DNA of 54,466 nucleotides, from positions 1 through 54,466 of the forward strand of contig CAYUCV010000005.1 in the NCBI GenBank assembly GCA_964443545.1. The letters are read 5' to 3'. Under the pieces are notes generated by a model. It was not told the origin of the DNA, did not search any database, and was given only the letters and a program-made list of their open reading frames with translations. Shown in pieces: positions 9,454-17,397 of the stretch (its first letter is position 1; the number at the start of each line of letters is the position of its first letter). Origin of the DNA: JBAZKV01 sp964443545 (GTDB lineage Bacteria > Margulisbacteria > WOR-1 > JAKLHX01 > JBAZKV01). The translations under genes and the position numbers were made by a program.

Positions 9454-10853
9454 GTGAAGCGCTATTTTATAAAGACTTACGGCTGCCAGATGAACGAGAA
9501 CGACTCGGAAAAACTGGCGGGAGCGCTGGAGGGGCTTGGGTTTTCCCCGACTTCTGATTACCGCCAGGCGGATGTCATCCTTGTCAACACCTGCTCCGTC
9601 AGGGATACCGCCGAAAGAAAAGCCGCAGGCTTTATACAGTTGTTAACGCATCTTAAGTCCAAAAAACCCGGCATTTTGATCGGGATAGTGGGCTGCATGG
9701 CGCAGCGCCTGGGGGATGACCTCCTAAAACAATACCGTTTTGTGGATTTTGTTCTGGGGCCCGGGGAGGAGACAGAATTGGGTGCGGTCATATCGGGTAG
9801 GTGCGGGTCGCGACCCGCACCTACGCACACATCTATTATAAAACGCAAGCCATCTGTCCGCGCCTGGATAAAGGTGATGGAGGGATGCGACAATTNNNNN
9901 NNNNNNNNNNNNNNNNNNNNNNNNNNNNNNNNNNNNNNNNNNNNNNNNNNNNNNNNNNNNNNNNNNNNNNNNNNNNNNNNNNNNNNNNNNNNNNNAAACG
10001 CAAGCCATCTGTCCGCGCCTGGATAAAGGTGATGGAGGGATGCGACAATTTTTGTTCGTTCTGCATCGTTCCCTATGTCCGAGGAAGAGAAAAAAGCAGA
10101 CCGGTTGAGGACGTGATAAGGGAGATAGAGGATCTTGATAAGAATAAGTTCAAAGAGATCGTGCTCCTGGGGCAGAACGTCAACTCTTATAGATATGGGT
10201 TTGCCGATCTGTTAAAGAAAGCAGCACAGGTAAAAGGCCTATTAAGGGTAAGGTTCATGACCTCCCATCCAAAGGACATGAACCCGGAAATAATAGAGGC
10301 CGTGGCACAGAATAAAAAGCTCTGTAAATCTTTTCATCTTCCTCTTCAAAGCGGAGATGACGAGGTTCTCAAAAGAATGAACAGAGGATACACACGGGAA
10401 GATTACAGGCGCCTTATCGGGGCTATACGAAATATCATCCCGGAAGCGAGCGTGACCTCGGATGTTATTGCGGGATTTCCGGAAGAGACTGAAGAGCAAT
10501 TCCAAAACACTCTTGACCTCATAGAAGAACTTGAGCTGGACTCCGTCATAACGGCCGCCTATGACCCGCGTCCGGGAACCGCGGCCCAAAAGATGGACGG
10601 GCAGGTCCCTGCGCAGGAAAAAGGCAGAAGGCTTTCAAGGCTTATAGAAACAGTGGAAAGAACAGCCCTAAAAAGGAATAAGACGCTGGAAGGCAAAACG
10701 CTCGAAGTTCTTGTTGAAGAAAAAGGCTTTGGAAGGACCGATACGAACAAGATAGTGCGCTTTACCGGAGGCGCTCCCAAGATAGGGGAGCTTGTGATGG
10801 TCAGGATAGAGCGGGCCGCCTCGTGGGTGTTGAACGGATCACTTGATAACTGA
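9454..10853 (+). CDS. miaB: tRNA-2-methylthio-N6-dimethylallyladenosine synthase MiaB, interrupted by a false assembly gap
   Basis: Radical SAM methylthiotransferase that adds the 2-methylthio group to i6A37 of tRNAs. The N-terminal UPF0004 domain holds the three auxiliary-cluster cysteines (T-Y-G-C11-Q-M-N-E-N, N-T-C-S-V-R, V-G-C-M-A-Q-R). The radical SAM triad is C-D-N-F-C-S-F-C-I-V-P-Y, and a TRAM-like domain ends the protein. The coding frame is split by 100 N (9896-9995), but the 55 bases before and after the gap are identical. Collapsing 155 bases restores one open frame of 414 codons, close to family length. A perfect 28-nt palindrome at 9797-9824 is translated as a linker insert before the radical SAM domain. 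Start is GTG with no SD; TAGAAT lies six bases upstream. Confidence 0.9.
9797..9824. repeat. 28-nt perfect palindrome inside miaB
   Basis: Left arm GTAGGTGCGGGTCG (9797-9810) is followed directly by its exact reverse complement (9811-9824). It is read in frame and encodes a short basic/Pro-rich segment (R-C-G-S-R-P-A-P-T) in the linker between the UPF0004 and radical SAM domains. It is similar in form to the palindromes in pyrD and pyrK. Confidence 0.9.
9896..9995. other. assembly gap (100 N) flanked by identical 55-bp contig ends
   Basis: Exactly 100 N. Bases 9841-9895 are identical to 9996-10050 (both begin aaacgcaagccatctg and end atgcgacaatt). This is what two overlapping contig ends look like when a scaffolder joins them without merging, so no sequence is missing. 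Confidence 0.95.
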
Positions 10854-10859
10854 TATAAT
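10830..10859 (+). promoter_or_regulatory. prs promoter embedded in the end of miaB
   Basis: TTGAAC (10830-10835), 18 bases, then TATAAT (10854-10859) with an extended -10 TG. The TGA of the extended -10 is the miaB stop codon (10851-10853). GGAGG at 10871-10875 then serves prs. This would let prs-hom be transcribed separately from miaB. Confidence 0.55.
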
Positions 10860-10880
10860 GAGACCGCCAAGGAGGAAATA

Positions 10881-11834
10881 ATGACAAGCGCCAAGAACGA
10901 TATGATGATGCTCTTTTCCGGGACCTCGACACCGCAGCTGGCCGGCGACATTGCGGACTACCTTGGGATCCACCTCGGAGAGCTGCTTATTTCCAAGTTC
11001 GCCTGCGGCGAAATATACTGCAGGATCAAGGACAATGTAAGGGGCCGGTCTGTCTTTATCGTTCAGACCGCTACACAGCAGGTTAACGAGGATATGATGG
11101 AGCTTTTTGTCCTGATAGACGCCTTTAAGAGGGCCTCTGCCAGGAGCATAACTGCAGTGGTGCCGCACCTTCCGTATGCGAGGCAGGACAGAAAAGCGGC
11201 GTCCCGAGAGCCGATCTCTGCCAAACTGATGGCAGACCTGCTTACGACAGCGGGAGTTGACAGGGTTATCACTCTGGACCTGCACTCGGACCAGATACAG
11301 GGGTTCTTTAACATTCCGGTGGACAACCTGACATCCCTGCCGCTTTTTGCCAACTATATCAAGAATAAGAACCTCAAGGACCCTGTCATTGTTGCACCCG
11401 ATACAGGCAGGGCCAAGACCTCAAAAAAACTGGCGGACAGGATAGGGGCTCCGCTTGCAATAATACACAAGCAGCGTCCCGAGCACAACAAAGCCGAGGT
11501 TGTCCATGTGGTAGGAGACGTAAAAGGCAAAACGGCTGTAATAGTTGATGACATGATAGATACTGCCGGGACCGCGACCATGGGAGTTAAGGCCCTTATT
11601 GCTATGGGAGCGGAAAAAGATGTCTATATGATGGCAACGCATCCTTTGCTTTCGGGCCCCGCTGTGGAAAGACTTAGCAAAGCCGGGCTTAAAGAGGTGG
11701 TCGTAAGCGATTCTATCCCCGTGCCAAAAGAAAAGCAGTTCCCAGCGTTAAAAACACTTTCTATCGCGCCGCTTTTTGGCGAGACCATCAAGCGCGCCTA
11801 CGATAATCTGTCTATAAGCAGTTTGTTCGACTAA
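10881..11834 (+). CDS. prs: ribose-phosphate pyrophosphokinase
   Basis: Makes PRPP from ribose 5-phosphate and ATP for nucleotide, histidine and tryptophan synthesis. It has 317 residues, the usual length for class I. Seen: the catalytic flexible loop (Y-A-R-Q-D-R-K-A-A-S-R-E-P-I-S-A-K), the metal/ATP region (D-L-H-S-D-Q-I-Q-G-F-F) and the PRPP loop (V-I-V-D-D-M-I-D-T-A-G-T-A). An N-terminal extension of only about ten residues precedes the conserved start of the fold. GGAGG lies five bases before ATG. It has its own promoter overlapping the miaB stop and is followed after three bases by hom, so the two are probably co-transcribed. Confidence 0.95.
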   Translation: MTSAKNDMMMLFSGTSTPQLAGDIADYLGIHLGELLISKFACGEIYCRIKDNVRGRSVFIVQTATQQVNEDMMELFVLIDAFKRASARSITAVVPHLPYARQDRKAASREPISAKLMADLLTTAGVDRVITLDLHSDQIQGFFNIPVDNLTSLPLFANYIKNKNLKDPVIVAPDTGRAKTSKKLADRIGAPLAIIHKQRPEHNKAEVVHVVGDVKGKTAVIVDDMIDTAGTATMGVKALIAMGAEKDVYMMATHPLLSGPAVERLSKAGLKEVVVSDSIPVPKEKQFPALKTLSIAPLFGETIKRAYDNLSISSLFD

Positions 11835-11837
11835 AAA

Positions 11838-13115
11838 ATGGGTAAAGTTGTCAAAATAGGTTTGCTTGGATTTGGCACCGTCGGCTGCGGCGTTGCCCAG
11901 GTCCTGTCAGATAACGCAGATATTATCAGCGACAGGGCGGGCTGCCGTATTGAGATAGGCAAAATAGCCGACCCGGACCTTGAGCGGCAGCGCAGCATCA
12001 AGGTCGACAAAAAACTTCTCACTGCTAATGCCCAGGATGTTATTAGCGACCCCTCAATAGGCATAATTGCCGAAGCCATAGGCGGAACAGATCCGGCGCT
12101 CAAGTACATACTGTCCGCCATAGAAGCCGGAAAGCATGTGGTGACCTCAAATAAAGAAGTTATCGCAAAACACCTCAGGCAGATCACCGAAGCAGCCCAA
12201 AAAAAGGGTGTCAAGGTGCTTTATGAAGCTTCTGTGGGAGGGGCTGTTCCGATACTGGCGGCGCTGAGAAGATCGCTTGCCGCAAATGAGATAACCGATG
12301 TCTACGGTATTGTGAACGGTACCACCAACTACATCCTTTCCAAGATGACGAGCGAAAAACGCGAGTTTGACGATGTGTTAAAAGAAGCGCAGAAGAAAGG
12401 ATTTGCAGAGTCCGATCCCAAGAACGATATTGAGGGATATGACGCATCCTACAAGGCTGCCATTCTGGCAAGTCTGGCCTTTGGCGTTGAGGTGAACTGG
12501 CGGGAAGTTAAGTTCGAAGGCATCTCAAAGATCTCGCTGGAAGATATTAAATATGCTTCCGAGATAGGCTATGTAATAAAACTGCTTGCCATTGCAAAAA
12601 AGACCGGCGATGCGATAGAGGTCAGGGTGAATCCGGCCCTGGTCCCTGCTGATCATCCGCTGGCTTCGGTCAGCGACCAGTTCAACGCAATATATGTTAA
12701 AGGCAATGCCATGGGTGCATCCATGTTTTACGGAGAAGGGGCGGGGGCAAGGCCCACGGCATCCGCTATGATCTCGGATATGATCGAAATTTGCGACAGC
12801 GGCTCAAGGGCATATTACCCGGCGCTCAAAAAAACGCGCATAAAAAGCCTTGACGAAGCCTCTTCAAGATACTACATTAGATTAAAGGCAAAGGACATGC
12901 CGGGGGTCTTGGCAGCGGTCTCGGGTATCTTTGCCGAGAAAAAGGTCAGCATACAGGCGGCGCTGCAAAAAGAGACCGTCGGCAGCGTGGCGACCGTTGT
13001 GATAATAATACACACGGTTTTCGAAAAGGACTTCAGGCAGTCGATGGAGCTGATATCCGGGCTGCCCCATGTTATAGAGGTCTGCAATACAATAAGAGTG
13101 GGAATGGAGCAATAA
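11838..13115 (+). CDS. hom: homoserine dehydrogenase with ACT domain
   Basis: Reduces aspartate semialdehyde to homoserine on the threonine/methionine pathway. 425 residues, the length of the monofunctional enzyme with a regulatory tail. The N-terminal NAD(P)-binding fold shows G-L-L-G-F-G-T-V-G-C-G-V. The catalytic domain contains G-T-T-N-Y-I-L-S-K-M and A-x-K-K-G-F-A-E-S-D-P-K-N-D-I-E-G-Y-D. The last 75 residues are an ACT domain (A-K-D-M-P-G-V-L-A-A-V-S-G-I-F), which in relatives senses threonine. It begins three bases after prs and ends one base before the next gene. Confidence 0.95.
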   Translation: MGKVVKIGLLGFGTVGCGVAQVLSDNADIISDRAGCRIEIGKIADPDLERQRSIKVDKKLLTANAQDVISDPSIGIIAEAIGGTDPALKYILSAIEAGKHVVTSNKEVIAKHLRQITEAAQKKGVKVLYEASVGGAVPILAALRRSLAANEITDVYGIVNGTTNYILSKMTSEKREFDDVLKEAQKKGFAESDPKNDIEGYDASYKAAILASLAFGVEVNWREVKFEGISKISLEDIKYASEIGYVIKLLAIAKKTGDAIEVRVNPALVPADHPLASVSDQFNAIYVKGNAMGASMFYGEGAGARPTASAMISDMIEICDSGSRAYYPALKKTRIKSLDEASSRYYIRLKAKDMPGVLAAVSGIFAEKKVSIQAALQKETVGSVATVVIIIHTVFEKDFRQSMELISGLPHVIEVCNTIRVGMEQ

Positions 13116-13116
13116 T

Positions 13117-14031
13117 ATGATGGGAATAATGTCTCCGCTTATGAAAAGGGTGGTGGAGGAGGAATCTTCTTATCCGTCGCCGTCCGAAAAGGTCAAAGTG
13201 AGCAAGGCGATAGGAAGATACAAGCTGATGGAGGCCGTTGATAAATGGAAGGCCAACCTTGATGACATCAGGTTCGCGATAGCCGACCTTCTTTTGTCAA
13301 AGGCAACATCGCAGGATTACAGGGAAGCGCTGGGCTATTACAATCTCATAATCAAACGCACCAAGAACAAGGTCCTTAAGGCAAGGGCCGAGATAGGCAG
13401 GGCCGAGCTGGCGCTGATGGGGATAGACAAGATCGGACTTGATGCCGCGATAAAACTATGCAAGGACGGTGCAAAACTGCTCCGCCAGAACCTTTCCGAT
13501 TTTTTTGTGAGCAAGGCAATAGCGGTTGAGGCGGAACTTCTGGTCAAAAAAGGCGGCAAAGCGGCAATAAGCCAGGCTTCAAAACTGTTCTCCAAGATAA
13601 TAGGGAAAAGGAACGCGAGTTCATATTTTCGAGCAAGGTCCATGGTGGGCAAGGCTGAGCTCATATTGTATTTTGGCACCGATGTCCTGAGCAAGGGGAT
13701 CAAGCTTTGCGACGAAGCGATAAAACTGCTTATGCAGAGGCCTTCCGATTATTTTAACCTCAAGGCCAGACTGATAAAAGCCGAACTGTTGCTCCGGCGC
13801 GGCAGCTCTTCCGACCTTATAAAAGCGGAAGATCTTTGCGAATCCGTGATCTCCTCTTCCCTGTCCCACAAAGACCTGATAGCCAGGGCCAAGCTGGTTT
13901 TGGCGGAACTTTCCAAAAAGGAAAGGGCCAAGGTCCTGTTCGAGGATGTCTTAAGCGAAGAGAATGTGGACCCTTACATCATAGAAAAAGCAAAACAGAT
14001 ACAGAAGGCCGTCAAAGAGAGGTTCAACTAG
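13117..14031 (+). CDS. helical-repeat (TPR/SEL-like) protein of unknown function
   Basis: 304 residues, no signal peptide or membrane helix. After about 30 residues it consists of paired helices in units of roughly 50-55 residues, with recurring motifs such as K-A-R-A-E-I-G-R-A-E-L-A-L, I-K-L-C-K-D-G-A-K-L-L and F-L/K-A-R-L-I-K-A-E-L-L-L. This is consistent with a TPR-like solenoid for protein binding. Lys and Leu are abundant. It follows hom by one base, suggesting co-translation, but nothing ties it to amino acid synthesis. ATG at 13120 is an alternative start one codon later. Function not recognised. Confidence 0.75.
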   Translation: MMGIMSPLMKRVVEEESSYPSPSEKVKVSKAIGRYKLMEAVDKWKANLDDIRFAIADLLLSKATSQDYREALGYYNLIIKRTKNKVLKARAEIGRAELALMGIDKIGLDAAIKLCKDGAKLLRQNLSDFFVSKAIAVEAELLVKKGGKAAISQASKLFSKIIGKRNASSYFRARSMVGKAELILYFGTDVLSKGIKLCDEAIKLLMQRPSDYFNLKARLIKAELLLRRGSSSDLIKAEDLCESVISSSLSHKDLIARAKLVLAELSKKERAKVLFEDVLSEENVDPYIIEKAKQIQKAVKERFN

Positions 14032-14032
14032 G

Positions 14033-14803
14033 CTACAGGGCGGCTTTTTTAAGTTCGGGCAGCATGGCCAGGGCGGCTTCTTCTCCAAGGCGGAGCAGTT
14101 TTTCGGATTTGTCCAGCTCAAGAGAGGTTATCTTTTCTTTTACAGGCCTTATCAATACATCGCAGGCCTGCTTTTGCCCCAGGATAAAAAGGTCAAGCGC
14201 CCTGTCAAAGATCTCCAGTACATTGTTAATGTTGTCCCCGTAATTTATGTCAGGTATCACATTTACTCCGATCACAATATCGGCGCCCATCTTCTTGACC
14301 ACATCGCAGGGGAGATTGTTCTTTAGGCAGCCGTCAACCAGAAGGTCCTCCTCGTGCTTGACGGGTATATACATCCAGGGGAAGGTGCAGCTGGCCCTCA
14401 CCGCTTTTTCTACAGGGCCCTTGTTCAAAATTAGCTGCTTTCCGGTCTTAAGGTCTGTTGTCACGGCGGCAAACGGGATCTCGAGGTCCGCAAAGGTCTT
14501 TTTCCCTATCTGGCTTACCACAAAGGATTCTATCTCCTCGCTGGAGACCAGGCCGGATTTAGAAAGGACTATCCTGAAAAAATGCTTCCATTTGATCTTG
14601 GTAGCTATCTCCAGCAATGTCGTTATATTGACCCCGCCGGCGTAAAGGGAGCCTATAAGGGCCCCAGCGCTGGTGCCTGCTATATAATGTACGGGTATTC
14701 TGTGATCGTGCAGTACCTTAAGGACCCCGATGTGGGCTATCCCTCTTGCGCCGCCTCCGGACAGGGCAAGCCCTATCTTCTTTTTTCTGAAAGGGTTAAA
14801 CAT
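14033..14803 (-). CDS. patatin-like phospholipase (RssA/YchK type)
   Basis: A 256-residue cytoplasmic serine acyl hydrolase with a Ser-Asp dyad. Seen: the oxyanion motif S-G-G-G-A-R-G near residue 14, the nucleophile elbow G-T-S-A-G near residue 43, and the catalytic Asp in L-L-V-D-G-C (D-G-C in place of the more common D-G-G). The C-terminal half matches stand-alone bacterial patatins of the RssA type. The stop lies one base from the convergent upstream gene. No SD is visible; an extended -10 (TGG-TAGTAT) ends six bases before ATG, so the mRNA is predicted to be leaderless. Lipid substrate unknown. Confidence 0.85.
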   Translation of the reverse strand: MFNPFRKKKIGLALSGGGARGIAHIGVLKVLHDHRIPVHYIAGTSAGALIGSLYAGGVNITTLLEIATKIKWKHFFRIVLSKSGLVSSEEIESFVVSQIGKKTFADLEIPFAAVTTDLKTGKQLILNKGPVEKAVRASCTFPWMYIPVKHEEDLLVDGCLKNNLPCDVVKKMGADIVIGVNVIPDINYGDNINNVLEIFDRALDLFILGQKQACDVLIRPVKEKITSLELDKSEKLLRLGEEAALAMLPELKKAAL

Positions 14804-14809
14804 ATTGAT

Positions 14810-14815
14810 ATACTA
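14810..14815 (-). promoter_or_regulatory. -10 element of the patatin gene, leaderless arrangement
   Basis: On the minus strand TGG-TAGTAT (extended -10) is followed by exactly six bases and then ATG at 14803. Transcription would start at or next to the A of the start codon. Confidence 0.45.
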
Positions 14816-14838
14816 CCATAATTTGTCGTTTTCAGCCC

Positions 14839-15687
14839 TCATTCCGGATCCCGGAGTTCCTCAATTATCTTAAGTGCGGTCCGCGGGTCGACAAAACTGG
14901 CTGTCCCAACTGCTATGGCATTGGCACCCGCTTTAAAGAACTCCCTTGCGTCCAAAGCATTCATGATGCCCCCCATGCCTATGATAGGGGCTTTAACTTC
15001 TTTTCTGACCTGTGTTATCAACTTAAGCGCGGTCTCTTTTATGGCAGGCCCGGACAGTCCGGCCGTCAGCGTTTTCTTTGTCCCCGGGACCTCTACCGTG
15101 GTTTGGACCGTATTTATCATAGAGAAAATGTCCCCTCCTGCCTCAAGAGCTGCCCGGGCGATCATGGTTATGTCATCAACATTTGGTGATAGTTTTGCAA
15201 TGATAGGCAGATGCGCGTCGCGACGCGCATGTACGACCGCAGATATCACATCTTTTGTTAGATTAGGGTCTTTTCCAAATACCATGCAGCCTTTTTGCAC
15301 ATTGGGGCAGGATATGTTCACCTCTATCGCATCAATTCCTTTTTCTTTGGCAAGAATACCCGTCACCCGGGCATATTCTTCCACTGTCTCGCCTGCGATA
15401 TTGACTATCACAGCTGTGTCAAGCTTTCTCAAGAACGGCAGGTAGTTTTTGATGAAGTATTCAACCCCTTCGTTTTGAAGCCCGATAGAATTCACAAGGC
15501 CGTTCTCTATTTCTATCAGCCTCGGCTGGGGATTCCCTTCTCTTTTATTGAGCGTAACTGTCTTTGTTACAATGGCCCCGAGTTTGTTTAGGTCTACAAG
15601 GTCGGCAAATTCTATCCCGAACCCGAAAGTTCCCGATGCTACCATTACGGGATTCTTGAGCTTTAATCCTGCCAGGTCTATTCCCAT
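14839..15687 (-). CDS. pyrD: dihydroorotate dehydrogenase class 1B, catalytic subunit
   Basis: FMN subunit that oxidises dihydroorotate to orotate in pyrimidine synthesis, passing electrons to PyrK and NAD+. It has 282 residues from the ATG at 15687 (MGIDLAGLKLKNPV), which is preceded by AAGGA. The longer reading from 15726 would add 13 unrelated residues inside pyrK. Class 1B is shown by the catalytic Cys in E-V-N-I-S-C-P-N-V and by the adjacent PyrK gene. Other motifs are K-L-S-P-N-V-D-D-I and G-M-G-G-I. A 20-nt palindrome at 15211-15230 is translated as H-A-R-R-D-A-H in a surface loop just before K-L-S-P-N. It overlaps pyrK by ten bases. Confidence 0.95.
   Translation of the reverse strand: MGIDLAGLKLKNPVMVASGTFGFGIEFADLVDLNKLGAIVTKTVTLNKREGNPQPRLIEIENGLVNSIGLQNEGVEYFIKNYLPFLRKLDTAVIVNIAGETVEEYARVTGILAKEKGIDAIEVNISCPNVQKGCMVFGKDPNLTKDVISAVVHARRDAHLPIIAKLSPNVDDITMIARAALEAGGDIFSMINTVQTTVEVPGTKKTLTAGLSGPAIKETALKLITQVRKEVKAPIIGMGGIMNALDAREFFKAGANAIAVGTASFVDPRTALKIIEELRDPE
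15211..15230. repeat. 20-nt perfect palindrome inside pyrD
   Basis: ATGCGCGTCG (15211-15220) followed by its exact reverse complement (15221-15230), with GTAC next to it. It is read in frame on the minus strand as a basic loop segment. It shares the GTCGCGAC centre with the palindrome in miaB. Confidence 0.85.
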
Positions 15688-16466
15688 ATAAGGTCCTTTG
15701 CGTTGAACACCGGCCCGTCCTTGCACACCCTTTTGTTGCCGCTTACGGTCTTTACGGTACAGCCAAGGCAGGCCCCGATCCCGCAGGCCATATGTTCTTC
15801 CAGGGAAACCTGGCAGGGAATCCCTTCTTTAACGGCAATTTCTGAAACCGCTTTGATCATAGGTTTAGGACCGCAGGCATAGATCACAGTTTTCTTCTTA
15901 TCAAAAGATGACAGATATGAGGAATATAGTGCCGAGACATTGCATTTTTCTCCGCAGGAGCCGTCATCGGTAGAAAGATAGAGTTTGGTCTTTAGTTTTG
16001 CCAGCTCGCTTTGGCAAAGCAAAAGGCTGTCTGTGGAAGCCCCCATAAAAAAATGGCTTTCGATACCAAGTTTTTTCAATTCCTCTTCAAGACAGTAAAG
16101 CGGCGCGGCTCCGCAGCCTCCGCCTATTAGCACAGCTATTTTACTCTTAACGATCGCGAACCCGTTGCCGAGTGGTCCGATCACATTGAGTAAGGGCACG
16201 CGGCCGCGTGCCCTTACATCGATCTTAGATAATAGCTCTGTTCCTTTCCCCACCACATGATAAATGACCTCAAAGCCATCTTTTTTTATGCTGTGGAGCG
16301 AGAACGGGCGCCTCAAAAGCGGAGAAACAGAATCCGACACTCTTATCTGGACGAATTGTCCGGGTTTTGATCCCGATGAGATATTTTTGCAGGTAAAAGT
16401 GATCTTGAAATGGTCGGGGGCTATCTTTATGTTCTCAACTATCCGGCAGTCTTCCTGGTAGATCAT
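15678..16466 (-). CDS. pyrK: dihydroorotate dehydrogenase electron-transfer subunit
   Basis: FAD and [2Fe-2S] subunit that couples PyrD to NAD+. 262 residues. The FAD site shows R-R-P-F-S-L-H-S, the NAD fold has I-G-G-G-C-G-A-A-P, and the C-terminal cluster motif is C-G-I-G-A-C-L-G-C followed by C-K-D-G-P-V-F. A perfect 28-nt palindrome (16190-16217) is translated as D-V-R-A-R-G-R-V-P-L, replacing the usual short turn before N-V-I-G-P-L-G-N-G-F. The start has no SD; TAGAAT (16476-16481) lies nine bases upstream. Confidence 0.95.
   Translation of the reverse strand: MIYQEDCRIVENIKIAPDHFKITFTCKNISSGSKPGQFVQIRVSDSVSPLLRRPFSLHSIKKDGFEVIYHVVGKGTELLSKIDVRARGRVPLLNVIGPLGNGFAIVKSKIAVLIGGGCGAAPLYCLEEELKKLGIESHFFMGASTDSLLLCQSELAKLKTKLYLSTDDGSCGEKCNVSALYSSYLSSFDKKKTVIYACGPKPMIKAVSEIAVKEGIPCQVSLEEHMACGIGACLGCTVKTVSGNKRVCKDGPVFNAKDLIWE
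16190..16217. repeat. 28-nt perfect palindrome inside pyrK
   Basis: GTAAGGGCACGCGG (16190-16203) followed by its exact reverse complement (16204-16217). Same length, same GTA...TAC ends and same in-frame behaviour as the miaB element. Confidence 0.9.
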
Positions 16467-16571
16467 GTTTATGTAATTCTAACAAAAATCCGGCCCTCAG
16501 GGTAGCGCGAAATCCTTAAGGAGGCGGTCTTCCCAAATACTTGAATGTTCAGGTTAGGCTGCTGAAAATTC

Positions 16572-16916
16572 CTAATGATGCGGCTGACTGTGGATATACT
16601 TAAGTACCTTTACTTTTTCCATGGTAACAAGCCCCTCTTTTATGGCCTCATCAAGGAATGGGAGAAGAAGGTCTATCTTTTCCTGTACATCCACTATCTC
16701 AACTATCACCGGCAGGTCCTGCGACAGGTCCAGCAGTTTCATCGAGTGGATCCTGCTGTCCGCGCCAAAGCCCATGATCCCTCTCGTTACAGTTGCCCCG
16801 GCCAGCTGAAGTTCCCTGGCCTTAAAGACTATCTGTTCGTGAAGCGGCTTTCCGGAATATGTGTCGCTTTCCCCAAAAAAGATCCTCAGCAATATGCAGT
16901 CCTGCGGCAGTTTCAT
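16572..16916 (-). CDS. DUF190 family protein (PII-like, fluoride-associated)
   Basis: 114 residues of the DUF190 family, a small ferredoxin-like fold related to PII signalling proteins. Seen: L-L-R-I-F-F-G-E-S-D near the N-terminus, A-R-E-L-Q-L-A-G-A-T-V-T-R-G-I-M-G-F-G and the closing D-L-P-V-I-V-E-I-V-D. It begins five bases after crcB stops. DUF190 genes are often found beside crcB, so it probably modulates or accompanies fluoride export; the exact action is not known. Confidence 0.85.
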   Translation of the reverse strand: MKLPQDCILLRIFFGESDTYSGKPLHEQIVFKARELQLAGATVTRGIMGFGADSRIHSMKLLDLSQDLPVIVEIVDVQEKIDLLLPFLDEAIKEGLVTMEKVKVLKYIHSQPHH

Positions 16917-16921
16917 CTTTA

Positions 16922-17335
16922 TTACCCCCTCATTAGATTAATGAAATATTTGCCGAACATAAAACCCGCTATAACAAGCACAAGCCCGAGAAGATTGTTC
17001 AAAAGCAGGTTCATAACCATTCCTTTAACTTCGCTGCTCCGTATCAGATTAAGGTTCTCTATCATAAAGGTTGAAAAGGTAGTGTAGCCTCCTATAAAAC
17101 CTATAAAAACAAGGGCTCTCAGGTTAGGGGAAATGTTCATGACATCCGTCATTGCCCACAGTAGTCCTATTAAGAAAGAGCCGCTTAGGTTGACCACTGC
17201 TGTGCCGACCGGGAACCCCGATTGGACAAGCCTGCCGGAATATGAAGAAACGAGATATCTAAAAACTGTTCCTGCGCCGCCTCCGGCAAAAAGCAGCAGA
17301 AGTTTTGATGTTGTTCCTTGAAGCATGCTGTCCAT
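16922..17335 (-). CDS. crcB: fluoride ion channel CrcB/Fluc
   Basis: A 137-residue protein with four membrane helices. Fluc motifs are present: G-G-G-A-G-T-V-F-R-Y near residue 17, G-T-A-V-V-N-L-S-G-S-F-L-I-G, and G-F-I-G-G-Y-T-T-F-S-T-F. Fluc works as a dimer that lets cytoplasmic fluoride leak out. There is no room for a fluoride riboswitch, since the -10 box touches the first ATG. The second ATG (17326) lies nine bases after the -10 and may be the real start of a leaderless message. Confidence 0.92.
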   Translation of the reverse strand: MDSMLQGTTSKLLLLFAGGGAGTVFRYLVSSYSGRLVQSGFPVGTAVVNLSGSFLIGLLWAMTDVMNISPNLRALVFIGFIGGYTTFSTFMIENLNLIRSSEVKGMVMNLLLNNLLGLVLVIAGFMFGKYFINLMRG

Positions 17336-17364
17336 ATTATAACACCGGCCGCTGTCATGGTAAA
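17336..17364 (-). promoter_or_regulatory. crcB promoter
   Basis: On the minus strand: TTTACC (17364-17359), 17 bases, TATAAT (17341-17336). The -10 abuts the ATG at 17335 and ends nine bases before the ATG at 17326. This implies a leaderless or nearly leaderless mRNA from 17326. Confidence 0.6.
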
Positions 17365-17397
17365 ATTAATTAGATAGGACTTTTTAAAGGGGGAACA

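Noticed and set aside
9801..9995. Reading frames through the N run that seem to give a separate second MiaB protein
   Set aside because: They are created by the 100 N and the duplicated 55 bases; the two halves belong to one gene.
17336..17397. Fluoride riboswitch before crcB
   Set aside because: The -10 box touches the start codon, leaving no leader for a riboswitch.
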